From the NCBI GenBank assembly GCA_000952975.1, contig LM997412.1, positions 1,116,001 through 1,180,000 of the forward strand: a DNA stretch of 64,000 nucleotides, read 5' to 3'. Under the pieces are notes generated by a model, which worked only from the letters and a program-made list of their open reading frames with translations, searched no databases and was not told where the DNA came from. Every line of letters begins with the position of its first letter. Within the stretch, counting starts at the first letter, position 1. This document shows positions 1 to 9,000 of the stretch, one piece after another. Position numbers and translations under genes: made by a program. The DNA is from Peptoniphilus sp. ING2-D1G (GTDB taxonomy: Bacteria > Bacillota > Clostridia > Tissierellales > Peptoniphilaceae).

Positions 1-131
1 CTCCACTCAGCTCTGCCTTCTATCTCTATTAGCTGGTATGTGTGGTCTTGACTTGCAAATATGATATCTTCATAGGACCAGTGAATTTTTTGAAGGCCTG
101 TGATATGAAGACCACGCACTTGGAAAAATTC
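1..131 (-). other. Short open minus-strand frame, possible gene fragment
   Basis: The minus strand is open for 43 codons from a TAG at 132-134 to the window edge. It reads as a plausible protein, with segments such as GLQKIHWSYEDI and SQDHTYQLIEIEG and a balanced composition. No start codon is visible and the frame runs off the window, so it could be the middle or start of a gene lying to the left, or a remnant within the decayed patch that follows. I do not recognise the family. Confidence 0.2.
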
Positions 132-166
132 CTATAAAACACTTTGATAGATTATTTAATATTTAG

Positions 167-457
167 GAGACGGAGCAACAAGACTTAGAAAAACAAATAC
201 AGTATTTTGAACAAGAAATAGAAAACTATCATCAGAGAAAAGTTGACACCGATAAATTTCTAAAAATGATAGAAAAATATACCGATATTAAGGAACTGAC
301 AATACCAATGATAAATGAATATATAGAAAAAATTGTAGTCCATGGAGCAACAGAGGGAAAAAAAGAAAAAGACAGAAAACAACAAGTCGATGTGTATTTT
401 AACTTCATAGATAACTGTCAAGTGCTAAAAAAAGCCGATGCAGAAAAAATGATTTAA
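167..457 (+). pseudogene. Serine recombinase C-terminal remnant (DUF4368-like tail)
   Basis: The frame opens just after a TAG at 164-166 and runs 96 codons to a stop. It carries the tail typical of large serine recombinases of clostridial mobile elements: a charged coiled-coil stretch, then a DTDKFL..IEKYTDI motif, then a DUF4368-like end containing IEKIVVHGA and QVDVYFNFI. The N-terminal resolvase domain with its catalytic serine and the recombinase DNA-binding domain are absent, and the sequence upstream is unrelated. This is therefore the broken end of an integrase from a lost or rearranged element. The family call is confident for the tail. Which element it came from cannot be told. Confidence 0.75.
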
Positions 458-516
458 AAAAGGTATAATATTAGATAATATAAACAAAAATAGTTTAAAT
501 TTAGAGGTAGTGAAAG

Positions 517-1286
517 ATGAGGTTTCATGAATTTGGCGATAAAAATTTTCCACATATATTACTGATACATGGTGGAGGTAATTCTTGGTGGAATTATCTT
601 CGACAAGCTCGTATATTATCAGATAAATTCCATGTGACTTTACCAACACTCGATGTTATGGAGAAGAATATCAAAAAGATTATATTTCAACTGAAAATTC
701 CGCACAACAAATCATGGATTATATAAAAAATAATTGTAATGGAAAATTGTTTGCTATAGGCGGTGTTTCTTTAGGTGGTCAAATTGCAATTGAGTTATTA
801 TCATTAGATAGTGATATAGCTCAGAAAGTAATAATAGATGGTAGCATTTGTATTCCTCAGCCAAATTTATCACGAATTAGTAGGATTTTTGTAAAAATAT
901 TTGGGAAACTTATGTTTAACAAATCAACCAGCAAAATTCAATTGAGTTTGATGAAAAAAATGTATCCTTATATGGCTTATCCAGAAGAGATAGAAAATTA
1001 TTATATGGAAGATATGTCAAGATTACCCATAAAAACATTAGTGAAAGTGTATAAAACATATATGGGAAAGTATAGACTCAAAGAAAGTATTAGAGAAAGT
1101 AAAGCACAGGTTCTATATATTTATGGCGAGAAAGAAATGCGTTGTGTCAAGGAATCAGCTAAACTATTTCAAAAGATGCATCCTGATTGTATTCTCTACG
1201 AAGCTAAAGGTTATAATCATGGATATTTATCAGCGTATTTGCCATTAGAGTGGATAAAACTGGTTAATCCATTTTTAAATAATTGA
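517..1286 (+). pseudogene. Alpha/beta hydrolase, frameshifted
   Basis: Two reading frames together make one alpha/beta hydrolase of about 255 residues. The first frame holds the start, preceded by GAGGTAGTGAAAG, and the oxyanion-hole motif LLIHGGGNSWW. The second holds the nucleophile elbow GVSLGG, a late YGEKE acid region and a GYNHGYLS histidine region, so the Ser-Asp-His triad is present. The frames join near 656, where GATGTTATGG would give the expected Asp-Gly-Tyr-Gly if one G were added. A single-base deletion, real or a sequencing error, explains the break. Substrate is unknown. It lies between a recombinase remnant and a transposase remnant, which fits an accessory gene under decay. 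Confidence 0.75.
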
Positions 1287-1329
1287 TAGTTTAATAAAAA
1301 CTAACACAAAACAGTAAATCAAAATGATA

Positions 1330-1359
1330 TATACCCTCTTTACTGAACAGCATCAAGGA
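1330..1359. terminator. Imperfect hairpin after the hydrolase remnant
   Basis: ATACCCTCTT and a near-complement AAGGAGGGTAT enclose a 13-14 base loop. It could end the hydrolase transcript or be part of the end of the insertion sequence whose transposase start follows. No clear U-tract decides this. Confidence 0.3.
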
Positions 1360-1369
1360 GGGTATTTTA

Positions 1370-1436
1370 ATGAAATATAGTTATGAATAAAAAAAGAATG
1401 TGTTCGGTTGTGCCGATTAGGAGAATGGGCGGATAC
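1370..1436 (+). pseudogene. Transposase 5' remnant (IS3-type OrfA start)
   Basis: A good ribosome site (AAGGAGGG) precedes ATG AAA TAT AGT TAT GAA and then a stop. Shifting the frame by one base restores a continuation KKECVRLCRLGEWADT. Together with MKYSYE this resembles the first about 22 residues of a helix-turn-helix transposase OrfA of IS3-like elements. The rest of the transposase and any second inverted repeat are missing, so only the first tens of bases of the element survive. The family assignment rests on a short peptide and is tentative. Confidence 0.5.
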
Positions 1437-1465
1437 CTTGGCTTATTTTGATGTTATACGGTTTT

Positions 1466-1548
1466 GTAGGGGCGGACGCCTTCGTCCGCCCGATTGGGTT
1501 TATTTGTCGTTTTATGATATTATTCGGGACGATGAGGACATCGTCCCC
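1466..1548. repeat. Tandem GC-rich palindromes (REP-like element, copy 1)
   Basis: Two hairpins sit in tandem. The first has perfect 9-bp arms GGGCGGACG (1470-1478) and CGTCCGCCC (1483-1491) around a CCTT loop. The second has perfect 9-bp arms GGGACGATG (1526-1534) and CATCGTCCC (1539-1547) around AGGA. Both stand out sharply in GC content from the AT-rich surroundings. A second copy of the first palindrome lies in the opposite orientation at 25721-25744, also preceded by TTTTGTAGG when read in the matching direction. This suggests a dispersed intergenic repeat family. Confidence 0.75.
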
Positions 1549-1571
1549 TACATTGGGTTTTGTTCCATAGG

Positions 1572-2450
1572 TTAAAGCTCAATTTTTCTAAATCCTGAGC
1601 CCATAATTTCCGTGGTTTCGCTTACCGCCATAAAGGCTCTTGGATCCACTTCTCTGACTATTTCCTTTAATGTGACCAGCTGCACCGATGTGCATATTAG
1701 AAATATTACTTTAAGATTCTTTCTGTTATATGCTCCCTCACCATTTATATATGTAACTCCTCTGTTCATTTTTTCATAAATGCCCTTTGTGATCTCGTCG
1801 TGTTTAGGTGAAATTATCAAAATTTGCTTTTGTCTGCCTACTCCCAATTGAATTCTATCCGATACCTGATAACTTATAAAAAGCGATATAAGAGTAAACA
1901 TGGCCTCATCAAAGGTAAATATGAATCCCGATATGGTTATGATTACAAAATTTATTGCCATCAATGCACTTCCGATTTTTATATTGTACTTTTTCTTCAT
2001 ATAGGTACCTATAATGTCAAGACCTCCGGTGGAAGTGCCGTTTCTCAAAGTAATGCCTGCTCCAATTCCGTTTAATACCCCGCCAAAAACGGCTCCAAGT
2101 AAAATATTGTGTGTCATGGCAAAATTTAAAACAGAAAATTTACCTAATACTCCCAAATAAAAAGACACAAGGAATACAGACATTATTGAAAAAAACATAA
2201 ATTCCTTGCTCAAATATTTTATGCCCAAAATAATCATGGGCAAATTTATCAATAAAACCAAAAGTGATATGGAAATTCCCGTTACATGACTTACAAGAGT
2301 ACTTATCCCCAAAACCCCCGACGGAATCATATTATTAGGTCTTAGAAAATATACAAGAGCCAAAGAACAAAAGAAATTTCCAATAACTACCGCTAATGTT
2401 TTTCTTATTATCGTATCCCTGTCCAGACTTAAATTAAGTTTTAATTTCAT
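1572..2450 (-). CDS. YitT family membrane protein
   Basis: This 292-residue protein has the layout of the YitT family (DUF161 followed by DUF2179). Five or six hydrophobic segments fill about residues 15-190, including the glycine-rich NGIGAGITLRNGTSTGGLDIIG stretch typical of the family (shown here only as a landmark), and a soluble C-terminal domain of about 90 residues contains TYINGEGAY and ends near AVSETTEIMG. Members sit in the cytoplasmic membrane; transport has been suggested but the substrate is unknown. The start is supported by the purine-rich AAGGGGGGGGTAA just upstream. It is a single gene separated from hutH by a strong terminator, with no functional hint from its neighbours. 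Confidence 0.9.
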   Translation of the reverse strand: MKLKLNLSLDRDTIIRKTLAVVIGNFFCSLALVYFLRPNNMIPSGVLGISTLVSHVTGISISLLVLLINLPMIILGIKYLSKEFMFFSIMSVFLVSFYLGVLGKFSVLNFAMTHNILLGAVFGGVLNGIGAGITLRNGTSTGGLDIIGTYMKKKYNIKIGSALMAINFVIITISGFIFTFDEAMFTLISLFISYQVSDRIQLGVGRQKQILIISPKHDEITKGIYEKMNRGVTYINGEGAYNRKNLKVIFLICTSVQLVTLKEIVREVDPRAFMAVSETTEIMGSGFRKIEL

Positions 2451-2537
2451 TTACCCCCCCCTTATTGATTATATATGATACAGAAATTTTTTAAATATTT
2501 TTTAAATATTATCACTTATTTTTAAATCTCAAACAAA

Positions 2538-2571
2538 AAATAAGAGCTTAAGATATCTTAAGCTCTTATTT
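2538..2571 (-). terminator. Rho-independent terminator of hutH
   Basis: A perfect 34-nt palindrome (half-site AATAAGAGCTTAAGA) lies 16 bp past the hutH stop. Read on the minus strand it is followed by TTTTTTG. It isolates the transporter-hutH operon from yitT. Confidence 0.9.
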
Positions 2572-2586
2572 TCTTTATTATAACCG

Positions 2587-4125
2587 TTAAATTTCCAATT
2601 GAACTTTTTCTTCGACTGCCTTTAGTAAAGATCCGTCTATTAGTGTTGCAGTTGCTTTTTCAAGCTCATCATAGATTTCGATATGTTCATCTTCTTCTAT
2701 GAAAGCAACTTTTGATCTGAATTCATCATAGGCCGCTTGCGTTCCTATGCCCAATTTATAGTCGCCCATTTCTTTTCTGAAGTCAATGGCTTGAATTGCC
2801 GCCATGATTTCAGTTGCAACTACTCTTCTTGAGTTGTGAATTATATCTTTAGCCTTTCTTGCAGCTATTGTTCCCATGGATACAAAGTCTTCTTGGTTTT
2901 CACAGGATGTGATCGAGTCAACTGATGCAGGATGTGCAAGTACTTTGTTTTCTGATACAAGTGCTGCTGCTGCATATTGGGTAATCATAAATCCTGAGTT
3001 AAGTCCCGGATGTTTTACCAAGAAGGAGGGGAAATCTGAAAGTTGATGATTTACAAGTCTTTCAACTCTTCTTTCAGAGATATTTCCGATTTCAGTTGCT
3101 GCAATTCCTAAGAAATCAAAGGGTTGTGCCATGGGTTCTCCGTGGAAGTTACCACCCGAAATTACAGTTCCGTCCGGTGATACGATTGGATTATCCGTTG
3201 CCGCATTTATTTCTATGGCAACTTTATCTCTTACATAATCAATGCTGTCTTTATTCGCTCCGTGAACTTGCGGCATACATCTAAGGGAATAAGCATCTTG
3301 TACTCTGATTTCACCTTGGTGAGTGATATATGTCGAGCCTTCGGTAAGGGCTCTTATGTTTTTAGCTGTTGTAAGGCATCCTTTATGAGGACGAATTAAA
3401 TGAAGTTTTTCTTGAAATGCATCTATAATTCCTCTGTGAGCTTCAAGAGAAAGCGCTCCTGCTATATCGGCAAGTTTTAATAAGTCCATGGCATCATAGG
3501 TTGCAAGTGCTCCTATAGCCGTAAGAACTGTTGTGCCGTTAATCAATGCAAGTCCTTCCTTTGCAGCAAGTCTTATAGTTTTAACTCCGGCTTTTTCCAT
3601 AGCTTCTTTTCCACTCATGAGTTTTCCTTCATAGAAAGCACGACCAAGTCCCAACATAGGAAGAACCATGTGTGATAAAGGTGCCAAGTCTCCACTTGCT
3701 CCGACTGAACCCTTTTCAGGAATATGGGGAATAACCCCTTTGTTTAACATGTCAAGAATTGTTTGAACTGTTTCAAGTCTGATTCCTGATTGTCCCTTTA
3801 CAAGAGAGTTTATTCTTATGAGCATCACAGCTCTTACCTCTTCTTCAGAAAGGGGATTTCCAAATCCGCTTGAGTGGGTTCTTATAAGATTTTCTTGAAG
3901 TTGAGCTGTATCTTCTTTTGAGATGCTTACTTCAGATAAAGATCCAAATCCTGTTGTTATTCCGTAAACTACTCTTTCTTGTTCAACAATTTCTTCTACA
4001 ATTGCTCTTGATTCCTTAACTCTTTCAATTGCTTCAGCTTCTATTTCAACCGGAGCATGAAATCTTGCTACTGCAACGACATCTTCAATTGTCAAATTTT
4101 CGCCGTTAATAATAATTTTTTCCAT
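2587..4125 (-). CDS. hutH: Histidine ammonia-lyase
   Basis: HutH deaminates L-histidine to trans-urocanate and ammonia in the cytoplasm, the first step of histidine degradation. At 512 residues it is full length. The Ala143-Ser144-Gly145 triad that cyclises to the MIO electrophile is present in GSVGASGDLAPL, preceded by the conserved YGITTGFG (catalytic Tyr54). Later conserved segments include SLRCMPQVHG and NPIV. The start follows GGGAGGAAATA. It is the second gene of an operon, 39 bp after a transporter of the YuiF/NhaC type, and a strong terminator follows it. hutU, hutI and hutG are not in the window, so either the other steps are encoded elsewhere or urocanate is an end product. Confidence 0.96.
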   Translation of the reverse strand: MEKIIINGENLTIEDVVAVARFHAPVEIEAEAIERVKESRAIVEEIVEQERVVYGITTGFGSLSEVSISKEDTAQLQENLIRTHSSGFGNPLSEEEVRAVMLIRINSLVKGQSGIRLETVQTILDMLNKGVIPHIPEKGSVGASGDLAPLSHMVLPMLGLGRAFYEGKLMSGKEAMEKAGVKTIRLAAKEGLALINGTTVLTAIGALATYDAMDLLKLADIAGALSLEAHRGIIDAFQEKLHLIRPHKGCLTTAKNIRALTEGSTYITHQGEIRVQDAYSLRCMPQVHGANKDSIDYVRDKVAIEINAATDNPIVSPDGTVISGGNFHGEPMAQPFDFLGIAATEIGNISERRVERLVNHQLSDFPSFLVKHPGLNSGFMITQYAAAALVSENKVLAHPASVDSITSCENQEDFVSMGTIAARKAKDIIHNSRRVVATEIMAAIQAIDFRKEMGDYKLGIGTQAAYDEFRSKVAFIEEDEHIEIYDELEKATATLIDGSLLKAVEEKVQLEI

Positions 4126-4164
4126 TATTTCCTCCCAAATTTAACTGACATTAACTAAAAATGA

Positions 4165-5496
4165 TTAACCAAGCATTACCGCACCTATTACTCCACCTAT
4201 TATAAGAGGAATATCAAAGGCGATAAATGTAGGTACACAGGTATCCCAAATATGGTCGTGTTGACCGTCGACATTAAGTCCTGATGTAGGTCCAAGTGTT
4301 GAGTCGGATGCCGGTGAACCCGCATCTCCCAGTGCTGCTGCAACACCTATCAACAATATTGTTGAAGCCGGTGAGAATCCTAATTCTATACAAAGTGGTA
4401 CATAAATTGCAGCTATTATTGGAATAGTTCCGAAAGAAGTACCAATACCCATTGTTATTAAAAGACCTATTAAAAGCATTACAAATGCCGCCATAGCCTT
4501 TGCCCCTTGCATATATCCTGCTGCCATTGTCACAAGTTCTTCTACCGCTCCACTTGATCTGAGCACTGTTCCGTATCCTGCCGCAACAAGCATTACAAAA
4601 GCTATGAAACCCATCATATTTACACCGCCGTCCATAACTTCATCGATGTCCTTCCATTTAATGCAGCCTGTGATAACCATTGTGAAAAGCCCTGCAAGAG
4701 CCGCATAGGGTAGAGATGTTGTAAGTATTGATACAACTGCGGTAACCACGCAGGCAATCAATGCTCCCCAAGCTTCCTTGGTCATTGAAACTTCCTTTTC
4801 CATAGCATCTTCATCTTGTCCCGGTACAGGAATATCTTCATAATTTCTGTCTCTTCCATACAATAGGAAAACTACCAATACAAGACCCACTAACATTGAA
4901 AGTCCGCCAATCCACATAACTCCTGCAGTATCTGCTATTGTAACGGTCATTCCAAATTGAGAGATGTTATCCACAAGTATTTGATGGAATATCAATCCGA
5001 AACCTACAGGGATTGCTACGTAAGGAGCTTTCAAACCGAAGGTAAGAGCACAAGCCATAGCTCTTCTATCGATCTTTAACTTGTTCATTAAAGGTAAAAG
5101 TGGTGGTATTAAAATCGGAATAAAAGCGATATGGACAGGTACTAAGTTTTGTGAAAAACAAGATATTATTGCTATTGCGAAAATCATTACAAACTTTCTA
5201 CCTGATAATACTTTTGATAATTTCTTCGAAAGAATAGCTCCAAGACCCGAATTTGCAAGTCCATAAGCAAAGGCTCCAAGTAATATGTAGCTAAGCGCTG
5301 TTGCAGAGTTTCCTCCCATTCCCGAAATCAATACATCAATTATATTATTTTCTGCGCCGGCTTGATAAATGGGCATTCCGGCTGCCACGCCCCCAACTAC
5401 TGCTGCGACTAAGATTGACAATAATACATTGAATTTAATCAAACAAAGTGCGCACATTACGATTACTGAAATAACTACCGGATTTAATAATATCAT
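4165..5496 (-). CDS. Na+/H+ antiporter-family permease, probable histidine transporter
   Basis: This 443-residue integral membrane protein has about 11 hydrophobic segments. It contains the YuiF-like features LVPVHIAFIPILIPPLL near residue 120 and GDAGSPASDSTLGPT near residue 395, which place it in the Na+/H+ antiporter superfamily branch that includes B. subtilis YuiF. It starts after AGGAGGTATAATA and lies directly upstream of hutH in the same operon. From this I infer that it imports histidine for the lyase. The inference comes from context and from the reported association of YuiF-like proteins with histidine genes. Exchange of histidine for another ion or for urocanate is possible. Confidence 0.8.
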   Translation of the reverse strand: MILLNPVVISVIVMCALCLIKFNVLLSILVAAVVGGVAAGMPIYQAGAENNIIDVLISGMGGNSATALSYILLGAFAYGLANSGLGAILSKKLSKVLSGRKFVMIFAIAIISCFSQNLVPVHIAFIPILIPPLLPLMNKLKIDRRAMACALTFGLKAPYVAIPVGFGLIFHQILVDNISQFGMTVTIADTAGVMWIGGLSMLVGLVLVVFLLYGRDRNYEDIPVPGQDEDAMEKEVSMTKEAWGALIACVVTAVVSILTTSLPYAALAGLFTMVITGCIKWKDIDEVMDGGVNMMGFIAFVMLVAAGYGTVLRSSGAVEELVTMAAGYMQGAKAMAAFVMLLIGLLITMGIGTSFGTIPIIAAIYVPLCIELGFSPASTILLIGVAAALGDAGSPASDSTLGPTSGLNVDGQHDHIWDTCVPTFIAFDIPLIIGGVIGAVMLG

Positions 5497-5525
5497 TATT
5501 ATACCTCCTAAAAAATTTATAATTA

Positions 5526-5539
5526 CAAGCTTATGCTTG
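5526..5539 (-). promoter_or_regulatory. Small leader hairpin upstream of the transporter
   Basis: CAAGC and GCTTG pair around TTAT in the leader of the transporter-hutH mRNA, 30 bp before the start codon. It is a weak 5-bp stem whose role is unknown. Confidence 0.3.
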
Positions 5540-5656
5540 AAACTAACAAAATTGATTATTTCAATTATATTTTATAACAAAACGCTCTTGTTTCAACAAA
5601 TATTTAAACCCCATATTCGCTTTAAAATATGAAATCGTTTTGTTTGACTTTCTAAT

Positions 5657-5869
5657 AATTATTATAAATATCCTTTCAAACTCCATTAATTATTATAAAA
5701 CGTTGCCACTTTGTGCAAAAAAAGAAATTAAAAATTGTTTATTTTAAATGATAATTTCAAATATTATTTATAAAAATTATTATTGATATTATTTTTACTC
5801 TTTTGATACATTTAGATTACCATATTTTATTTTAAAAAACAATCATTAAATTAAAAATTGTTTATTTTA
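5657..5869. promoter_or_regulatory. Repeat-rich divergent control region between transporter-hutH and the BTAD regulator
   Basis: The 525-bp spacer (5497-6021) holds no gene but contains three structures. AATTATTATAAA occurs at 5657-5668 and again within 5687-5700. An identical 22-bp AT-rich block, ending in ATTGTTTATTTTA, occurs at 5725-5746 and 5848-5869. In the second copy, ATTGTTT (5857-5863) pairs with an upstream AAACAAT (5837-5843). Paired direct repeats in a divergent spacer next to a BTAD regulator are likely operators. Which promoter they serve is not shown. The regulator promoter lies just to the right. Confidence 0.45.
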
Positions 5870-5920
5870 TGTTGGAACGAGGTACTAATTTATCGCTTTA
5901 CAAAGTATAGACGGTATTTG

Positions 5921-5949
5921 TTGACAGTTGATTTTTATTGAATTATATT
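5921..5949 (+). promoter_or_regulatory. Promoter of the BTAD regulator
   Basis: TTGACA (5921-5926), a 17-bp spacer and TATATT (5944-5949) form a near-consensus sigma-A promoter, giving a leader of about 65 nt before the ATG at 6022. Confidence 0.7.
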
Positions 5950-6021
5950 TATATTTAGAGATGTTATGTCTCCAAATAATTTGTTCAAAGATATAAATAA
6001 TTTTTTATGAAAGGATATATT

Positions 6022-9000
6022 ATGGAAAAAATTTACGCAAAGTTATTCGGAAGTCCTCAAATTTTAAAAAACGGAGAAAAAATATTCTTTCCCTATGCCA
6101 AAATCAATGCATTAATATATTATATTTTAATAAATAAAATAGTTTCAAGAGATGAAATGGCCGGTCTTCTCTGGCCTGATGAAAATGAAAAAATTGCCAA
6201 GAAAAACTTAAGAAATGCATTATACCAAGCAAAAAAATGCATAGGTCTTGACTTTATAGTTTCTCCGAAAAAATCGATATTGATATTGAATAATGAATTA
6301 AATATTGAATCGGATGTGGATATCTTTCTTAAAGATCCTAAAAACAATTTGGATCTCTACAAAGGCGACTTTTTACAAGGCTTTTTCTTAAAGGACGCTG
6401 AAGATTATGAATATTGGATAATTAAAAACAGATCTACTCTTCAAGATAAATTTACATCTGAGTCTTATTTAAATATTGAAAAAGATATCGATTCGGAAAA
6501 TTACGAAAATATTGAGCAAAGAATAAACGATCTCATTCAACTGGATGAATTTGACGAAAAAAATTTTAGGCTTTTGATGAAATTTTATCAAAAAACCGGT
6601 CGCAATGTTAAGGTTATAGAAACTTATCATGACTTGTCTAAGTTACTAAATAATGAATTGGGAGTAACCCCCGATGCAGAAACCAAAAAAATATATGATA
6701 AATCCATAGACCAAATAGACTTAGACAACACTAAGAAAAAACTGTCAGAAGATTTTTATTATGGAAGATATCAAGAAATCGCCTCAATTGAAAAAACACT
6801 TAAAACTTATAAAGAAGAAGGAATTGCTAAATCAATATTCGTCACGGGAGAAGCCGGAATTGGAAAATCCTCTTTAAAAGAAAAAGTATTTAAAAATAAA
6901 AAGGACGACTTTATAATTATCGAATCCTTCTGTTACCAAGCAGAAAAGGATTATTCGCTGAGATCTTTTTCAGTCCTTGCAGATAAGGCAAGCAAAATTC
7001 TAAAAAATTTGAACATAGAGCTTTCCGTATTTTTAAACAGCACTATTTCTGATGTTCTTCCACACATAAATCAAAATTTATTAGAACCTAAAATACTTGA
7101 ATCCAAAGATTTGATAAACTGTGAAATGATTTCTCAAACCCTCGTCGATATCCTTAGAAAAATAAACGAAGAAAAAAAATTGGTGATTATTTTTGAAGAT
7201 ATGCAATGGATGGACAAAATTTCCATAAAACTCTTAACCTCTGTCATGCTCCACTTGAGAAATGAAGTAGTATTTTTTTTAACGGCAAGAGCTCAGCATA
7301 ATCAAGATCTTGAAAATCTCCTCACCTCTCTTCAAAGATACAATCAAATTGAAAAGATAGAACTTGAGAGATTTGACTTTCAAAACTCCAAAAACTTCCT
7401 TGAAAAAGCTCTTCCCGATACTGAATTCGAAGAAGAAAAAATTAAAAAAATATACTCGGAAAGTGAAGGAAATCCTTTCTTTTTATCTGAATACATCAAT
7501 TTGTTAAAATCAGATAGCGACATAGACATAATGAGTTCCAAGATGGTGGACACCATAAAATCCAGATTTTTATATCTTTCTGAAGATGAGATAAATATTT
7601 TAAATTTAGTCAGCTTTTTCTATGACGAAGCAGATTTGGATATACTTGCTGAAGTTATAAATCTTGATGAGTATGATGTCATAAAGCTATTGGAAGAGCT
7701 GGAAAACAGAAATATTTTAAAGGAAATAAATCACACAAACAGGATCAGCATCATATTTACTCACTCAAAATTAAGAGAATATATATATATGATTCAGCCG
7801 GATTCAAAGAAGAAAATCATGCACAAAAAAATCGGCGAAATTCTCGAATCAAGACTTAAACGAAATAAAAAAACCCCTTATATTTACTCTAAATTAGTTT
7901 ATCATTTTGATAAATCGGGAGAACAACTTAAAACTCTTAAATACAAAATTGAAATGTTAAATTATTATTTAAATTTTTCGCATGAACTCTTCCCTATCTT
8001 GACAATTCAAGAATCGGAAAAAGAAAACATTTATATCTCAAGAGATAAAATCAATGAGATGTTTGAAAATATAATGGAGAGCTTTAAAGATTTAAGAGCT
8101 AATGAATCTCCTGAAGATATAAATCTGCTTGAAATAGAATTTTTCTATATGAAAGGCAGATATCTGATAAGAGATGGCAACTATAAAGATGGATTAAACG
8201 ACATAAGATATGTAATAGGCAAGGCTACAGAAACAAATAATCAAGATTATATACTCGACGGATACAAACAATTTATATTCTACAATATACAAACCAACAA
8301 TCCTAAAGAAATGATTGAATATATAGAACTTGCTTTGGATTTGGCGGTTAAATGCAACTATCACAAAGAAATAGGCATACTCTTAAGACTTAAAGGCCTT
8401 TACAACATGATGATCGGAAACTACTACACAGCTGAACAACTGCTCAACGAATCTATAAACACTTTGACGGTTACAAAGGAAGTGGCGAACAAATACTCAA
8501 TAAATATAGCCGCAGCCTATAACTATATAGGAGAATTAAGAAATGCTTCGGGAAAATATGAAGAAGCTATTGAAATGTTTAAATCGGCAATAAAATTATC
8601 GGAGGATAAAAATGCCCTGTCCTCTCTTTCAATATTCTATATAAATATGGGAAAATCTTATTTTTCTTTAAATGATCTTGAAAATTCAAAAAAATATTTC
8701 AATTCAGCTTACAACCTTTACGGGCAATTCGACTCTTTTTGGAAAAGAGCAGTACTTGACTCCTACATGGCTCTTACGGAATTAAGACTTGAAAATTACG
8801 AAGACTCTTTGAAATATATAACAAATGCATTAAGCATGGTAAACACCATGAAAGACCCAAGAGATTTAGGTGCTGTGAATTTTGCAATGTACTATATATC
8901 AAAATTTGCAGATGAAAATAAAGAAAAAGGATCTATTTTCAAAGAAATACTTACAGACAGCACTTTACATTATAAGAAAGAAGCGATAAAATATTTAGAT

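Noticed and set aside
5657..5869. CRISPR-like direct repeats
   Set aside because: Only two copies of each motif, AT-rich, unequal spacing and no cas genes.
6007..6021. Upstream ATG as start of the BTAD regulator
   Set aside because: The ribosome site lies between this ATG and the one at 6022, so the latter is the better start.
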